Shown: one piece after another, positions 4,671 to 5,384 of the stretch
How positions within the stretch are numbered: position 1 is the first letter of the stretch
How the letters are laid out: each line of letters starts with the position of its first letter
Source of the DNA: JBHIER01 sp046760705 [NCBI: bacterium]
GTDB lineage: Bacteria; JBHIER01; G020348925
DNA length: 5,384 nucleotides
NCBI GenBank assembly: GCA_046760705.1
Contig: JBHIER010000253.1
Location: 1 to 5,384 of the forward strand
Direction: 5' to 3'
Position numbers and translations under genes: made by a program
Notes under the pieces: model-generated
Told to the model about the DNA's origin: nothing
What the model saw: the letters and a program-made list of their open reading frames with translations, nothing else
The model's database searches: none

Positions 4671-5384
4671 ATGGACATAAACTACTTTTTGATCATCTTT
4701 GCCGGTCTGGGGGCGTTGCTCTTCTTCTTTGTGGGGTGGATTGCCAGTTACAAGATCGGGCAGAGCAAGATTGTCAATGCCGAGAAGTTTGCCGAGAAGA
4801 TCATTGCTGACGCCCAAAAGGAGGCGGAGACTCAGAAGAAGGCCGCAATGCTGGAGGCGAAGGATGAGTGGTACAAGGCCAAGGTTCGATTTGAGAAGGA
4901 GACGCAGGCGCGACAGTTAGAGCTGCAGCGGATGGAGAAGAAGAGCGCTGAACGGGAGGCCAACCTGGACCGCAAGGTCGATGTACTGAACAAGAAGGAG
5001 CGGGAGATCAGGGAGAGGGAGCACATCTTCCACCAGAGAGAGAAAGCGGTGCGGGCCAAAGATGAGCAGTTGTCCCGGCTGATTCGCGAGCAGAATGTGA
5101 AGCTGGAACGGATCGCCGGGCTCACCACCCGAGAGGCCAAAAGGCTTCTTTTGGCCAATCTCGAGGCCAAGGCCAAACAAGAGGCAGCTCAGATGGTCAA
5201 GGAGATCAAAGACAGGGCCCAGCAGACGGCAGTGAAGGAGGCCAAGGAGATCATCACCTCAGCCATTCAACGGTGCGCCGCCGAACACACGGTGGAATCG
5301 ACCGTCTCGGTGGTGTCGCTGCCGAACGATGAGATGAAAGGGCGTATCATCGGTCGCGAGGGGCGAAATATTCGATCCTTCGAG
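4671..5384 (+). CDS. rny: Ribonuclease Y, N-terminal part (cut by window end)
   Basis: The first 238 codons are open to the last base. Residues 5-27 form a transmembrane segment (FLIIFAGLGALLFFFVGWIA). A very long charged coiled coil (about 35-200) of Glu/Lys/Arg/Gln/Ala heptads follows, including the LTTREAKRLLLANLE stretch conserved in RNase Y. The KH domain then begins, with STVSVVSLPNDEMKGRIIG and GREGRNIRSFE (GxxG loop GREG at 228-231). The rest of the KH domain and the catalytic HD domain lie beyond the window; the family is about 520 residues. RNase Y is a membrane-anchored endoribonuclease that starts mRNA decay. ATG 4671 has AGAGGGGG (4655-4662) 8 nt upstream. ATG 4666 is out of frame and stops after four codons. 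The gene lies 36 nt after rarA, so the two are probably cotranscribed. Confidence 0.96.
   Translation, partial: MDINYFLIIFAGLGALLFFFVGWIASYKIGQSKIVNAEKFAEKIIADAQKEAETQKKAAMLEAKDEWYKAKVRFEKETQARQLELQRMEKKSAEREANLDRKVDVLNKKEREIREREHIFHQREKAVRAKDEQLSRLIREQNVKLERIAGLTTREAKRLLLANLEAKAKQEAAQMVKEIKDRAQQTAVKEAKEIITSAIQRCAAEHTVESTVSVVSLPNDEMKGRIIGREGRNIRSFE

Noticed and set aside
4365-5180. Minus-strand ORFs at the right end, one rich in Ser/Leu/Phe
   Set aside because: They are antisense to rarA and to the Glu/Lys-rich coiled coil of rny, whose complement gives Ser/Leu/Phe-rich shadows.

Overview
The window is a stretch of bacterial chromosome built around translation, RNA and cell-division genes. 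All genes are on the plus strand and GC content is mid-range by eye. The infC-rpmI-rplT block, the zapB/zapA pair, a structured RNA just after zapA, a membrane-anchored RNase Y and tRNA genes that mostly encode their CCA ends point to a Gram-negative-type lineage of the Deltaproteobacteria / Nitrospirae / Methylomirabilota kind. I cannot place it further from sequence alone.

Layout. Positions 1-178 hold remnants: a ManC-like fragment (GDP-mannose pyrophosphorylase type) that runs, with a change of frame, into what looks like the C-terminal part of UppP (undecaprenyl-diphosphatase). A near-consensus sigma-70 promoter (194-222) then drives a tRNA cluster, Gly(GCC)-Cys(GCA)-Leu(UAA)-Val(GAC), which ends at an intrinsic terminator (658-688). 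khpA, a small KH-domain RNA-binding protein, follows at 752-1003. A second promoter (about 1096-1123) precedes infC-rpmI-rplT. zapB starts 9 nt after rplT, and zapA lies 141 nt beyond zapB. Downstream of zapA is an 86-nt structured RNA ending in a T-run, at the place where many proteobacteria carry 6S RNA. A small octamer-repeat/inverted-repeat element follows, then rarA (AAA+ replication-recombination factor) and the first 238 codons of rny (RNase Y), cut by the window end.

Functional picture. IF3, L35 and L20 form a classical translation operon. ZapB and ZapA tune the FtsZ ring. RNase Y and KhpA act on RNA, and RarA acts at stalled replication forks. The tRNA transcript supplies four isoacceptors.

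The strongest anomaly is infC. It has an excellent Shine-Dalgarno and a typical AUU start, but the IF3 homology runs through three reading frames in succession. At each of the two junctions several conserved residues are missing (about 7 and about 5), implying net deletions of about 19 and 13 nt. rpmI, rplT, zapA and rarA, which I could compare over full length with remembered family members, look intact; khpA, zapB and the visible part of rny are open and unbroken. The manC/uppP joint and the unusually short 6S-like RNA may be further internal deletions. Whether this is real genome erosion or a consensus/assembly fault is the main question. I found no clearly new multi-gene system.
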